DNA from: Bacteroides sp. | Lineage (GTDB): Bacteria > Bacteroidota > Bacteroidia > Bacteroidales > Muribaculaceae | Direction: 5' to 3' | NCBI GenBank assembly: GCA_023665145.1 | Contig: JAMPEM010000003.1 | Location: 49,219 to 113,218, forward strand | Length of the DNA stretch: 64,000 bases | Shown here: positions 24,722 to 34,121 of the stretch, one piece after another | Position numbering within the stretch: position 1 is the stretch's first letter | Layout: each line of letters begins with the position of its first letter | Position numbers and translations under genes: made by a program | Notes under the pieces: generated by a model | The model's database searches: none | What the model was told of the DNA's origin: nothing | Seen by the model: the letters and a program-made list of their open reading frames with translations, nothing else

Positions 24722-26002
24722 TTATTGCCTTTTATTTAAATTACCAAAAAAATTAATGTTTTGGGTGAATACGTATGACGATTTTGATACTTCCTCATCG
24801 AATTCTCCATAAGCATCAGGAAGTCCACCAATTGTATTGCTGTCAAAATTGAAGAAACCATTTGAATTTCCATACCAATTCCAAACACAATGGAACATAT
24901 ATAGCGGAATTGAGTAATCAAGCTCACCGGAGCCACCGGGATGTACGTAATCTAAAGTTAATGGGTGTTGCTTCATTGCACCATCTATTACCCACAGATG
25001 GCCACTGTACCCGTCCCTTTCCGGATCTACAAGGGTTTCACCTCTGACGAGTAATGGAGTCCCAACTTTAAGCCCGTTTACGGAACCTTTATCAAGAATC
25101 GCATAAGCATCTTCACATTCAAATGTCTTCATATTCCCCGGATTCTCATATCCGAGCTTTTCTAATGTGGGGATATATCTGAATTCGTATGCTCCCGTCC
25201 CTGTTTCATCAACCGGATGGACGTTTAAATATTCCGGTTTCCACAGATATGAGATAATTCTGGCAATGCTTTCATTATCATTACCTTCTCGTATTTCATC
25301 CCAATTAAGTTGATACCCCTCTATTGAAGTCGGCCATTTATAGTATGACATAAGTGACACAAATGCAATTGGAGCACATCCGGTAGCTCTCTTTTTCCCA
25401 TTCATTATGCAGGATTTGTCAAATGGAGCATTCTGGCCAAGTCTGCTCATTGGTTGAGTCAGCTTTGGTGTAATTACATAATACCGACTTCTAAAATTCT
25501 TGTAATAATCTTTATTCCATGGATTTATTGGACCAACTACTACAGAATTGTTGTTATTCGCAGCATTAGAAAACGTCTTATTTATCCGCTCATCTACTGA
25601 TTGCATGAACAGACGAAGACCTGCATTCTCAAGAGTATCCTTAAACTCAAAATGACCTTCATCGCTGATTGCGTATATTGCAGGTAGTCGTTTGTCCGCT
25701 GATAGAAGAGCAAAACCTTGGTTGTCGGAATAGTTGACAAGATACAAAAGTGTATCTGCACCATTAGCTCTTGTCGTTTTCTCAGAAAGTTTGTATTCTA
25801 CGGATGAAACGACCCTCAAAGTTCTGGTTGAATTTTGAGAAATTTCCATCATCATACCATCGGCGACATTCAATGCTTCTGACAAAGACACAGAATGGTC
25901 GTTTTTTTTATTCATCGAATCAGGCTCATAAAGAACTTCTTCGGATGAACATCCTATCATTACAAATGCAATGATGGCTGGAAGAACAAATTCCAATTTC
26001 AC
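24722..26002 (-). CDS. C10-family (streptopain-like) cysteine peptidase lipoprotein
   Basis: 426 residues from a GTG start. Lipobox cysteine at 18 (VMIGCSS). Residues about 35-150 are a Spi-like propeptide (VSLSEALNVADGMM, LYLVNYSDNQGFALLSADKR), which in the family keeps the enzyme inactive until cleaved. The catalytic domain has Cys209 in KRATGCAPIAFVSLMSYYKWP-type context, His335 in GYSGHLWVIDGA, and the WNWYGNSNGFFN block near 374-385. All key residues are present. It should be a surface or periplasmic protease. It leads a two-gene operon with a strong promoter at 26046-26076. Confidence 0.9.
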   Translation of the reverse strand: MKLEFVLPAIIAFVMIGCSSEEVLYEPDSMNKKNDHSVSLSEALNVADGMMMEISQNSTRTLRVVSSVEYKLSEKTTRANGADTLLYLVNYSDNQGFALLSADKRLPAIYAISDEGHFEFKDTLENAGLRLFMQSVDERINKTFSNAANNNNSVVVGPINPWNKDYYKNFRSRYYVITPKLTQPMSRLGQNAPFDKSCIMNGKKRATGCAPIAFVSLMSYYKWPTSIEGYQLNWDEIREGNDNESIARIISYLWKPEYLNVHPVDETGTGAYEFRYIPTLEKLGYENPGNMKTFECEDAYAILDKGSVNGLKVGTPLLVRGETLVDPERDGYSGHLWVIDGAMKQHPLTLDYVHPGGSGELDYSIPLYMFHCVWNWYGNSNGFFNFDSNTIGGLPDAYGEFDEEVSKSSYVFTQNINFFGNLNKRQ

Positions 26003-26045
26003 TATTATTTGATTTAATATTACTGGAAATTTTGTTAAGGATGAG

Positions 26046-26076
26046 CAAAGGTAAAAAAAAAAATTGTATTATACAA
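26046..26076 (-). promoter_or_regulatory. Bacteroidetes-type promoter of the C10 peptidase operon
   Basis: On the minus strand, TTG (26076-26074), 20 bases, TACCTTTG (26053-26046). Start near 26042, about 40 bases before the GTG start at 26002. The pepT promoter faces away at 26138-26168. Confidence 0.78.
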
Positions 26077-26137
26077 TTATAATAAAAAAAACTAATCGAA
26101 AAGTTTGAAGGAAAGTTTCCAATAAGAAGTGGCACTA

Positions 26138-26168
26138 TTGCAACTACAATATTTTTTTTGTAATTTTG
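26138..26168 (+). promoter_or_regulatory. Bacteroidetes-type promoter of pepT-miaA
   Basis: TTG (26138-26140), 20 bases, TAATTTTG (26161-26168). Start near 26172, about 50 bases before the pepT ATG. Confidence 0.8.
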
Positions 26169-26220
26169 CAGAGCGGACATAACCGAAATTTGCATAAATC
26201 AAAAAAAAACAATATATACC

Positions 26221-27444
26221 ATGAACGTAGTAGATCGTTTCTTAGATTTCGTAAAATACGATACTCAGAGCGATGACATGACCAACATGACACCGTCCAC
26301 TCCCGGACAGATGGTCTTTGTCAAGCACCTCAAAGAGATTGTAGAAGAAATGGGACTGGAGGAAATCTCACTTGATGACAACGGCTATCTTATGGCTACC
26401 TTACCCTCCAACACCGACAAAAAAGTACCCACAATCGGGTTTATAGCACACGTAGACACTGCTCCCGACATGAGCGGCAAACATGTCAAACCTCGCATCG
26501 TTAAAAATTATGACGGCAAAGACATCACTCTTAATGCCGACCTCAATATCACCCTCTCCCCGGAAGAATTCCCCGAAATGCTTAACTATCTTGGTCAAGA
26601 CCTGATTGTTACCGACGGGACTACACTTTTGGGTGCGGATGACAAAGCCGGAATCGCAGAGATTCTCTCCGCTGTGGCTTACCTTCAAACCCATCCGGAA
26701 ATCAAACACGGCAAGGTGCGCATCGCCTTCAATCCTGACGAAGAAATAGGCAAAGGCGCTCATAAATTTGATGTTAACCTTTTCGGGGCTGAATTTGCAT
26801 ACACTATGGATGGCGGTGAAATAGGCGAGATGGAATTTGAGAATTTCAATGCAGCCGGTGCAAAAATCACCATCAAAGGAAGAAATGTGCATCCCGGCAC
26901 AGCCAAACATAAAATGATTAACTCCATACGTGTGGCTAACCATTTCATCTCAATGCTACCTCGCTGGGAGACTCCCGAACACACAGAGGGATACGAAGGA
27001 TTCTATCACCTTGTAGGAATAGAAGGCACCGTGGAGCAGACAGTCCTCAGCTATATCATTCGCGATCATGACCGCGCACGATTCGAAAGCCGCAAACGCG
27101 AAATAGAACACCTTGTCAATAAGCTAAACAGCGAATATCCTGACTGCGCAAAGGCTGAAATCAACGACCAATATTACAATATGCGCGAGAAAATCGAACC
27201 GGTAATGTATGTCGTTGAATATGCTGAACAGGCTATGCGAGAATCCGGTCTCGAACCGAAAGTGCAACCTATTCGCGGAGGTACAGATGGTGCTCAGCTC
27301 TCTTTCAAAGGACTCCCCTGCCCCAATATCTTCGCCGGAGGCCTTAATTTCCACGGCAGATACGAGTTTGTACCCATCCCCTCGATGGAAAAAGCCGTTG
27401 ACGTCATCGTCAATATCTGCAAAATAGTGGAAGAAAAAGCTTAA
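26221..27444 (+). CDS. pepT: Peptidase T (tripeptide aminopeptidase)
   Basis: 407 residues, M20 family, two-zinc cytosolic enzyme releasing the N-terminal residue of tripeptides. Metal and catalytic residues are seen: AHVDTAPD (His77, Asp79), [13 protein letters not shown] (Asp140) and NPDEEIGKG (Glu174/Glu175). The [20 protein letters not shown] block near the C-terminus completes the active site. First gene of a likely operon with miaA (16-base gap). Confidence 0.95.
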   Translation: MNVVDRFLDFVKYDTQSDDMTNMTPSTPGQMVFVKHLKEIVEEMGLEEISLDDNGYLMATLPSNTDKKVPTIGFIAHVDTAPDMSGKHVKPRIVKNYDGKDITLNADLNITLSPEEFPEMLNYLGQDLIVTDGTTLLGADDKAGIAEILSAVAYLQTHPEIKHGKVRIAFNPDEEIGKGAHKFDVNLFGAEFAYTMDGGEIGEMEFENFNAAGAKITIKGRNVHPGTAKHKMINSIRVANHFISMLPRWETPEHTEGYEGFYHLVGIEGTVEQTVLSYIIRDHDRARFESRKREIEHLVNKLNSEYPDCAKAEINDQYYNMREKIEPVMYVVEYAEQAMRESGLEPKVQPIRGGTDGAQLSFKGLPCPNIFAGGLNFHGRYEFVPIPSMEKAVDVIVNICKIVEEKA

Positions 27445-27460
27445 CTGACGATACAAGATT

Positions 27461-28387
27461 TTGAATCACAATTCAGAAAATACTCTTATCGTGATAACAG
27501 GGCCGACTGCCTCAGGGAAGTCGGCCCTTGCCGTCAATCTTGCAAAACGGCTCGACACCGAAATCATTTCGGCTGACAGCCGACAAATCTATCAAGACAT
27601 CCCGATTGTCACTGCCCAACCAACAGAAACTGAACGACAAGGCATCACTCATCATCTTATGGGGCATTTAGGCTTTCATGATTATTATTCAGCCTCCATC
27701 TTCGAACAGGATGCTCTAAGAATATCCTCCGAACTTTTTCGTAAAACCGGCCACGCTATAGTCTGCGGTGGCTCGATGATGTATGTTGACGCTCTCTGTT
27801 ACGGCATTGATGAACTACCCACCGTGCCGCAACAGCTCAGGAATTCCCTATCAGCTCTCCATAACCGGAAAGGGGATGATTGGCTCCTCAGTCGCCTTTC
27901 CATAATCGATCCGAATACTTTCCGTACCATCGACCGCAAAAATATCAAGCGAGTATTTCATGCACTTGAGATCTCGCTCACAGCCCGCAAACCTTATTCC
28001 CAACTTCTCACCGGACGCAAATTACAGAGACCATTCCGTATAGTCAAAATAGTTCTTACGGCAGAACGGGAAATCCTTTTTGACAGAATCAATCACCGTG
28101 TGGAGAAAATGATGGATTCCGGACTCCTTGATGAGGCACGGAATGTAGCTCCGCTGGAAGGGATAAACCCACTTAACACTATAGGCCTTAAGGAATTATT
28201 CGCCCACTTCAGAGGTAAAATGTCACTTGATGAAGCTATCGCACGTATTCAGAAAAATACCCGTGTTTTCGCAAAGAAACAGGTCACTTGGCTCTCCCGT
28301 CCCATTCATTCCGACAGCAATATAGGGACTCTGCGGCTTGATATAACGGACGAAGACTTAATCTCCAAAATCTTACAATTCTTGTAA
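27461..28387 (+). CDS. miaA: tRNA dimethylallyltransferase
   Basis: 308 residues. Transfers a dimethylallyl group to N6 of A37 in tRNAs reading UNN codons; miaB (60803-62200) then methylthiolates it. P-loop ITGPTASGKSAL, substrate block IISADSRQIYQDIPIVTAQP and FAKKQVTWLSR are clear. The start is TTG at 27461: an in-frame TGA lies at 27446-27448 and there is no ATG or GTG before the essential P-loop apart from an internal codon. It ends 10 bases from the convergent murF-alr stop. Confidence 0.93.
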   Translation: MNHNSENTLIVITGPTASGKSALAVNLAKRLDTEIISADSRQIYQDIPIVTAQPTETERQGITHHLMGHLGFHDYYSASIFEQDALRISSELFRKTGHAIVCGGSMMYVDALCYGIDELPTVPQQLRNSLSALHNRKGDDWLLSRLSIIDPNTFRTIDRKNIKRVFHALEISLTARKPYSQLLTGRKLQRPFRIVKIVLTAEREILFDRINHRVEKMMDSGLLDEARNVAPLEGINPLNTIGLKELFAHFRGKMSLDEAIARIQKNTRVFAKKQVTWLSRPIHSDSNIGTLRLDITDEDLISKILQFL

Positions 28388-28397
28388 AAACTGCCTC

Positions 28398-30884
28398 TTA
28401 TTCGCGATAATAGACACGCTTCACACGTGGAGAGACCGATGTAAGCACCTCGTAAGGAATTGTATCGAGGACATCTGCAAGACGCTGCACATCAGCCGAC
28501 GGGCCGAATATCTCCACAGCATCTCCTACTTTGCAATCCACATCAGTCACATCTATCATACAGGCATCCATGCAGATATTCCCTACAGTGGGTGCATCAT
28601 GACCATTGATCTTCACCGTTATGGCACCACGACCGAAATGTCGGTTCATCCCGTCAGCATATCCGATGGGGATAGTGGCAATTTTTGACTTTCTATGCAA
28701 TTCACCTCGCCTGCCATACCCTATTGTCTCACCGGCCTCCCATTCGCGTATTGCTATTATTACTGTACGCAACGAACTGACGGTGCTAAGCGGTTTCTCT
28801 ATATCTTCCGGAAGTGTCCTGACTCCGTATAATCCGATGCCGAGACGTGCCATGTCGTAATGGTGCTCGGGAAAACGGAGTATTCCGGCTGAATTGAGTA
28901 CATGACGCAAGATAGGGCGGGATGAATGCTGAAGCATATAATCAGTATAACGGCGAAATCTGTCGAGTTGCAGCCCCGTGTAATCGTCCATATCCACACA
29001 ATCCGCTGTAGCCAGATGAGAGAATACAGAACGTGCCACGATATTATTCTGACTTTCAAGGCGTTCCATCAGCTCCGGGAGCTCATCTTCTATAAATCCC
29101 ATCCTGTGCATTCCGGTATCGAGCTTTATATGCACCGGATACTCTTTGATTCCATTCTTTTGAGCCTCGCGTATCACATCCTCAAGCATATCGCGACTAT
29201 AAATCTCAGGTTCAAGTCGATACGCAAACATCTGTTTATAATTCACCACCTTGGGATTCATCACCATAATCGGCATTGTAATCCCGTTTCGACGAAGATC
29301 TATACCCTCATCAAGCACCGCAACTGCCAGATAGGCAGCTCCGGCATCCTGCAACGTCTTGGCTATCTCAAAACTGCCGGCCCCGTATCCACTTGCTTTT
29401 ACCATGGCTATAAGACCTGTAGCAGATGGAAGGCAACTCCGGAAGTAATTAAAATTACGCACAAGAGCATCAAGATTCACTTCAAGAACAGTCTCATGTG
29501 TGCGCGCTTCAAGCATTTCACGAATTTTACTGAAAGTAAAACCCGGAGCTCCTTTTAGCAATATCAATTCCGAACTGAAATCGGATGGGGACATCTCTTT
29601 GAGAAAATCCTCAGTACTCTGAAAGAATCTTGCATCAGAACCAAAAAGAGCGGCATGTCGAGACAAGGCCGGGCCAATACCAATTACTCTGTTCACACCC
29701 GTACTCCTGAAAAGATTCGAAATTCGGGCATATACATCCATTTCACCACCTTCATGTCGCATATCACTTATTATGACTGTATGTGAAAGTCCCTTATTCG
29801 GACGCCGACGCATAAAATCAAGAGCCGGTCCAAGAGAAGAAAAATCCGACGTATAGGAATCATATATCAATGAGCATCCGTTCACACCCTCCGTAACATC
29901 AAGTCGGGTACCCACCGTACAGAGAATCGAGAATCTCTCTCTGATAACCTCGGCCGAAATACCATGCGAAAGCATATAAGTCAATGCGTTTGCTCCATTA
30001 TCAATATCTGCTTCAGAACATCCCGGCAATGACACTTTCCCCGATTTCTCTCCGCATCGCCACGTCATTACTGAGCTGTCACCCAATTCAGTGACACACT
30101 CTATGACCACCTCAGCTTCTGACCCATCTCGTGTCCATCTCCATACTTCCCTGCCCTTCCCATATGGTGCAAGAGCTTTCGCCACCTCCTCACTATCGGC
30201 ACAATAAATTATCTTTTTTACATTTTTTGGCGACGCAAGAAGAGCTTTTTCAGCCCCTTTACGGCTCAACGAAGGGAAGCCCTCGGAATGTTCATCATCA
30301 AGATTTGTAAAGATTACAGTATCAGGATCTATCATTGCCGCAAGCCTCTCCATCTCTTTCTCACGAGATATTCCCGCCTCTATAATGGCAAGACTTGTCG
30401 TATCGCCTATCTGCCAAAGCGAAAGCGGCACACCTATTTGCGAATTATAACTTCGCGGACTGCGAACTATCTCGGCAAGCGGCTCCATGAGTTGAAAAAT
30501 CCACTCCTTTAGCGTGGTCTTACCTCGAGAACCGGTAATGGCAACAAGCTCACCATGCAGACGTGTCCCCGCATAATGTCCAATTGTCTGGAGAGCATCA
30601 AGCACATTCGGAACAAGGATATAGCATGCGTCTCGATGCAATGTCTCAGGCCATTGAGTCACAACAAAAGCCCTCACTCCACTATTGTACAGAGTCTCTA
30701 TATATTTGTGACCATCATTTCTCGATGTACTCAAGGCGAAGAAGAGTGTTTCCTCCGGCCAAGTAAGAGAACGGGAGTCTATTAAAAGCTCACTGATCTG
30801 AATATTCTTGTCACCGAAAACCTTTACCTCCCCTTTTATCCCTTTTTCTAATTCTTCAACAATCTCTGATACCTGCAGTCTCAT
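28398..30884 (-). CDS. murF-alr: Bifunctional MurF ligase-alanine racemase fusion
   Basis: 828 residues. The MurF half (1-455) adds D-Ala-D-Ala to UDP-MurNAc-tripeptide; P-loop TGSRGKTT at 117-124, NLDDEHSEGF and ERFSILCTVGTRLDV are present. The alanine racemase half (about 465-828) has the PLP lysine Lys496 in MVKASGYGAG and the HIKLDTGMHRMGF, NSAGILR and GNICMDACMIDVTD blocks. The fusion is known in Bacteroidetes. The MurF motif usually read as (N/D)DxYN(A/S) is IYDSYTSD here, with the conserved Asn after Tyr replaced by Thr. It is preceded by a strong promoter. Confidence 0.94.
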   Translation of the reverse strand: MRLQVSEIVEELEKGIKGEVKVFGDKNIQISELLIDSRSLTWPEETLFFALSTSRNDGHKYIETLYNSGVRAFVVTQWPETLHRDACYILVPNVLDALQTIGHYAGTRLHGELVAITGSRGKTTLKEWIFQLMEPLAEIVRSPRSYNSQIGVPLSLWQIGDTTSLAIIEAGISREKEMERLAAMIDPDTVIFTNLDDEHSEGFPSLSRKGAEKALLASPKNVKKIIYCADSEEVAKALAPYGKGREVWRWTRDGSEAEVVIECVTELGDSSVMTWRCGEKSGKVSLPGCSEADIDNGANALTYMLSHGISAEVIRERFSILCTVGTRLDVTEGVNGCSLIYDSYTSDFSSLGPALDFMRRRPNKGLSHTVIISDMRHEGGEMDVYARISNLFRSTGVNRVIGIGPALSRHAALFGSDARFFQSTEDFLKEMSPSDFSSELILLKGAPGFTFSKIREMLEARTHETVLEVNLDALVRNFNYFRSCLPSATGLIAMVKASGYGAGSFEIAKTLQDAGAAYLAVAVLDEGIDLRRNGITMPIMVMNPKVVNYKQMFAYRLEPEIYSRDMLEDVIREAQKNGIKEYPVHIKLDTGMHRMGFIEDELPELMERLESQNNIVARSVFSHLATADCVDMDDYTGLQLDRFRRYTDYMLQHSSRPILRHVLNSAGILRFPEHHYDMARLGIGLYGVRTLPEDIEKPLSTVSSLRTVIIAIREWEAGETIGYGRRGELHRKSKIATIPIGYADGMNRHFGRGAITVKINGHDAPTVGNICMDACMIDVTDVDCKVGDAVEIFGPSADVQRLADVLDTIPYEVLTSVSPRVKRVYYRE

Positions 30885-30908
30885 CTTAGACCCTTTTTAA
30901 TAATCTTA

Positions 30909-30939
30909 CAAAATTACTAATTTTTATTCTTTCCGCCAA
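30909..30939 (-). promoter_or_regulatory. Bacteroidetes-type promoter of murF-alr
   Basis: On the minus strand, TTG (30939-30937), 20 bases, TAATTTTG (30916-30909). Start near 30905, about 20 bases before the ATG, giving a very short leader. Confidence 0.75.
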
Positions 30940-30987
30940 CACTATTCTCTCTCCCTTTGTTTATCAAAAAAGAAAACTGACGGCACT

Positions 30988-32643
30988 ATGCTTAAAAATT
31001 TCATAAAAATATACGAAAAATCGTTCATAGAGAATTGGGATCTTCCAGCCCTTACCGATTATCCTACAGGTAAAACCATGCTCTATTCAGACCTTGCTCA
31101 AGAAATTGCTATGGCTCATCTTCTCTTCGAATCGCTCGGAGTCTGCCCCGGAGCAAAAATAGCACTCTGCGGTAAAGACACTTCCTCCTGGGTGACCACT
31201 TACATGGCTGCCGTCACTTACGGATGCGTCATCGTACCCATCCTTTCCGATTTCAATCCTGTAGATATAACTCACATAGTGAATCATTCCGAGGCGAAAC
31301 TCTTTTTTACATCTGAAAGCATCTGGGAACATATCGAACCGGATAAATTACTCAACATCAAGGGAGTATTCTCGATTGACAATAAGAAGGTGCTTTATGA
31401 GACAGCCGGCCTTGAGATTTCCCGTGCCGTCAAGCTCCTCAAACGCCGTTTCCGCAGAAAATACTCCTCGGGATTCACCTCCCATTGCATCAAATATCCC
31501 GAACGCGACAACTCAGAACTTGCTGAAATAAACTATACCTCAGGCACCACCGGATTCTCCAAGGGTGTAATGCTAACAGGGGAAAATCTCGCCGGAAACG
31601 TCTGCTTCGGCATGGAATCGGAACTACATTTTCGTTCATCACGAGCTCTCTCTTTCCTTCCCCTCGCTCATGCATACGGCTGTGCATTTGATATGTTGAC
31701 CCCTCTCGCTGTCGGCTCTCACATCACTCTGCTTTGCAAGACGCCATCCCCAAGAGTGTTGCTAAAAGCATTCAGCGAAGTCAAGCCACACCTCATCATA
31801 TGCGTCCCCCTGATATTGGAAAAAATATATAAAAATCAGATTGTTCCCCTTATATCAAAAGGAACTATGAGGTGGACTTTGGCTGTTCCCTTCCTCGATT
31901 CTATCATATATTCAAAAATTCGAAAACGCCTTATCGCCGCCTTCGGTGGTGAATTTGAAGAAGTTATCGTAGGTGGTGCTCCACTCAACCACGAAGTGGA
32001 AGAATTTCTGTACAAGATAAAATTCCCCTTTACTGTGGGTTACGGCATGACAGAATGCGGGCCGCTAATCTCATATACCCCCTGGAGAGAATTTGTCCCC
32101 GGATCATCCGGAAAAGTTCTCCCCGGCATGGAAGCCATGATTTTGAGTGAGGATACTGAAAATATTCCCGGCGAAATTTGCGTACGGGGAACGAATGTAA
32201 TGAAGGGTTATTACAAGAATCCAGAGGCCACTGATTTGGTACTCGACGACAAAGGGTGGCTCAAAACCGGCGATATGGGAACCCAATCGGCCAACTGCAC
32301 TCTTTCGCTACGCGGACGCTCCAAAACAATGATTCTGTCTGCCAACGGACAAAATATCTATCCCGAGGAGATTGAGGCTAAACTTAACAATATGCCATTT
32401 GTAGCAGAAAGTCTTGTTATGGAACGCGATGGAAAACTTGTCGGGCTGGTATATCCCGATTACTCCACTCTCGACAATCTCGGTATTACATCCGACCAAC
32501 TCCCCAATCAGCTCGAAACAATCAGAATAGAGCTAAATAAGATTGTAGCTCCTTACGAACGTCTTTCGTCTATATCCGCAGTCCCAACAGAATTTGAGAA
32601 AACACCGAAAAAGAGTATCAAGAGATTCCTCTATACTCACTAA
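30988..32643 (+). CDS. Long-chain fatty-acid-CoA ligase-like AMP-binding enzyme
   Basis: 551 residues of the ANL superfamily, forming acyl-adenylate and then acyl-CoA in the cytosol or at the membrane. The P-loop-like motif INYTSGTTGFSKGVML, the GYGMTECGPLISYTP motif and LKTGDMGTQSANCTLSLRGR are seen, with the A10 lysine likely in TPKKSIKRF at the end. The length is shorter than the ~600-residue FadD15 type but similar to Bacteroidales relatives. It meets the acyltransferase gene stop to stop with no base between, and both may handle acyl groups. Confidence 0.88.
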   Translation: MLKNFIKIYEKSFIENWDLPALTDYPTGKTMLYSDLAQEIAMAHLLFESLGVCPGAKIALCGKDTSSWVTTYMAAVTYGCVIVPILSDFNPVDITHIVNHSEAKLFFTSESIWEHIEPDKLLNIKGVFSIDNKKVLYETAGLEISRAVKLLKRRFRRKYSSGFTSHCIKYPERDNSELAEINYTSGTTGFSKGVMLTGENLAGNVCFGMESELHFRSSRALSFLPLAHAYGCAFDMLTPLAVGSHITLLCKTPSPRVLLKAFSEVKPHLIICVPLILEKIYKNQIVPLISKGTMRWTLAVPFLDSIIYSKIRKRLIAAFGGEFEEVIVGGAPLNHEVEEFLYKIKFPFTVGYGMTECGPLISYTPWREFVPGSSGKVLPGMEAMILSEDTENIPGEICVRGTNVMKGYYKNPEATDLVLDDKGWLKTGDMGTQSANCTLSLRGRSKTMILSANGQNIYPEEIEAKLNNMPFVAESLVMERDGKLVGLVYPDYSTLDNLGITSDQLPNQLETIRIELNKIVAPYERLSSISAVPTEFEKTPKKSIKRFLYTH

Positions 32644-33576
32644 TCAAAGCCTTGAAAGACGTTTTGCAGCCTCTTCCTCTCCATATATCTCGAGGAAACG
32701 TTCTCGGGTACGCTTCCACCTGCGATGACTCCACAGCCAATACTCCGGGACAGCATCTATCTGACGCTCAAGTTCTCCGAAAAATTTGTCAGTAACGACA
32801 AATTTCTCTTCTCGTGACGCATCCGCAGCCAACGGTACAAAGCGAAGTTTGTACATACCCCTTCGTGGCCTGCTCAAATGTACATAATAACACTGTGCAT
32901 GCACCATCCTCGATATTCGCTCCGCTCCTGTGAATACAGGTGTGTCATGATTGAGAAATTGCACCCAGCGGTGCACACTTCCATATCCGGGCACCTGATC
33001 GGATATATATCCCACTACACTCGGCTTGCCATTGCGATACCATCCTGAGACAGTCTTCAATGTATCATCCATCTTCACACTTACAGCCCCAAATTGGCTT
33101 CGAAGTCGCAAAAAAACCGCATCGGCAACGCTTGACTCCAAAGGATGATAAATTTGTCCGCATACAGCCTTGGAATCAATATGAAGCGGAAGTGAGCTTA
33201 CCCATTCCCAATTGCAATAATGCCCCAAAAACAATGATACACTCTTCCCTTCATCCACAGCAGCATTAACACTATCAATCCCCTCCACCTGCAAACGACG
33301 TCTCATTTCTGACTCGCTCATGGAGGCCAGTTTCAGAGTCTCGACAAAATAGTCAGACAAGAACCTATAAAACTTACGCGTAATCTTAGATATTTCCTCC
33401 TCTGATTTATGTGGAAACGAACTCTCAAGATTGCGTCTTACCACCCCGCGGCGATATCTCACTACAGTATGCATCAAAAATGCCACCACATCGCTCACCA
33501 CATACAGCAATGAAAGCGGTATCCACGACACCGCTTTTATCATTCCCCAACACAACCAAGACCCTAACGTCTTCAT
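32644..33576 (-). CDS. LpxL/HtrB-family acyltransferase
   Basis: 310 residues from ATG 33576 (a TTG two codons upstream is also in frame). Family members add secondary acyl chains to lipid A at the inner membrane. A membrane-anchoring N-terminus (IPLSLLYVVSDVVAFLMHTV) is followed by RRNLESSFPHKSEEE, the catalytic HX4(D/E) motif in LFLGHYCNWEW, SDQVPG, and WLWSHRRWKRTRE near the end. Lipid A or another amino-acylated lipid is the likely acceptor; which chain cannot be told. Confidence 0.88.
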   Translation of the reverse strand: MKTLGSWLCWGMIKAVSWIPLSLLYVVSDVVAFLMHTVVRYRRGVVRRNLESSFPHKSEEEISKITRKFYRFLSDYFVETLKLASMSESEMRRRLQVEGIDSVNAAVDEGKSVSLFLGHYCNWEWVSSLPLHIDSKAVCGQIYHPLESSVADAVFLRLRSQFGAVSVKMDDTLKTVSGWYRNGKPSVVGYISDQVPGYGSVHRWVQFLNHDTPVFTGAERISRMVHAQCYYVHLSRPRRGMYKLRFVPLAADASREEKFVVTDKFFGELERQIDAVPEYWLWSHRRWKRTRERFLEIYGEEEAAKRLSRL

Positions 33577-33602
33577 AGACAATCCGGTTTGTCAAGAAAT
33601 CG

Positions 33603-33989
33603 TCACTTCTTAATTTTCATCACATACTCTTTCCCGTCTGAAAAAAGTATCTTTAATGAAATGGGAACAGGAATTATTTCAAACACCGAAGCCATATCCT
33701 GACCCATAAAATTGCTTATCTCATCTTCAGACATTCCTTTAAGCTGATTAATCATATCATCTGCAGAGAAATTCACACCGGAAAGATCATATCTCAATGT
33801 AAGTTGCATCTCATTACCACCCTTTATCATTGAACAATCTGTCCAAGTAGTCTCATCATCAAGCTGAGAAGGAAGTGAGCTTTTGATTTCATTTACCAAC
33901 ATCGGCATCATTGAGACAGGGATACTCTGTTGAGCCTGTGCGATTATCGCTGAAAGCACCAACGCTAATGCTAAAATTATTTTTTTCAT
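33603..33989 (-). CDS. Small exported protein of unknown function
   Basis: 128 residues from ATG 33989, which gives a clean signal peptide (KKIILALALVLSAIIAQAQ); a TTG eight codons upstream is less likely. The mature part has PVSMMPMLVNEIKSSLP, then a strand-rich segment (EMQLTLRYDLSG) and an acidic helix SEDEISNFMGQDM. I do not recognise the family. A TACCTTTG box at 34036-34043 lies 47 bases upstream. The LpxL-like gene follows 26 bases downstream. Confidence 0.75.
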   Translation of the reverse strand: MKKIILALALVLSAIIAQAQQSIPVSMMPMLVNEIKSSLPSQLDDETTWTDCSMIKGGNEMQLTLRYDLSGVNFSADDMINQLKGMSEDEISNFMGQDMASVFEIIPVPISLKILFSDGKEYVMKIKK

Positions 33990-34035
33990 GACTACAGTAT
34001 TTACAGATTTCAAGATTCGAAAATTTTACGCATGC

Positions 34036-34043
34036 AAAGGTAC
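34036..34043 (-). promoter_or_regulatory. Probable -7 element of the small exported protein gene
   Basis: TACCTTTG on the minus strand fits TAnnTTTG. The -33 position holds TAG rather than TTG, so strength is uncertain. Confidence 0.5.
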
Positions 34044-34121
34044 ATATAATTTTTTACTTTTCCTAAATCTGAATTCATTCCTTTATCTTCTGCATACTAA
34101 GAGGGTTATTCCACAGCAGGT

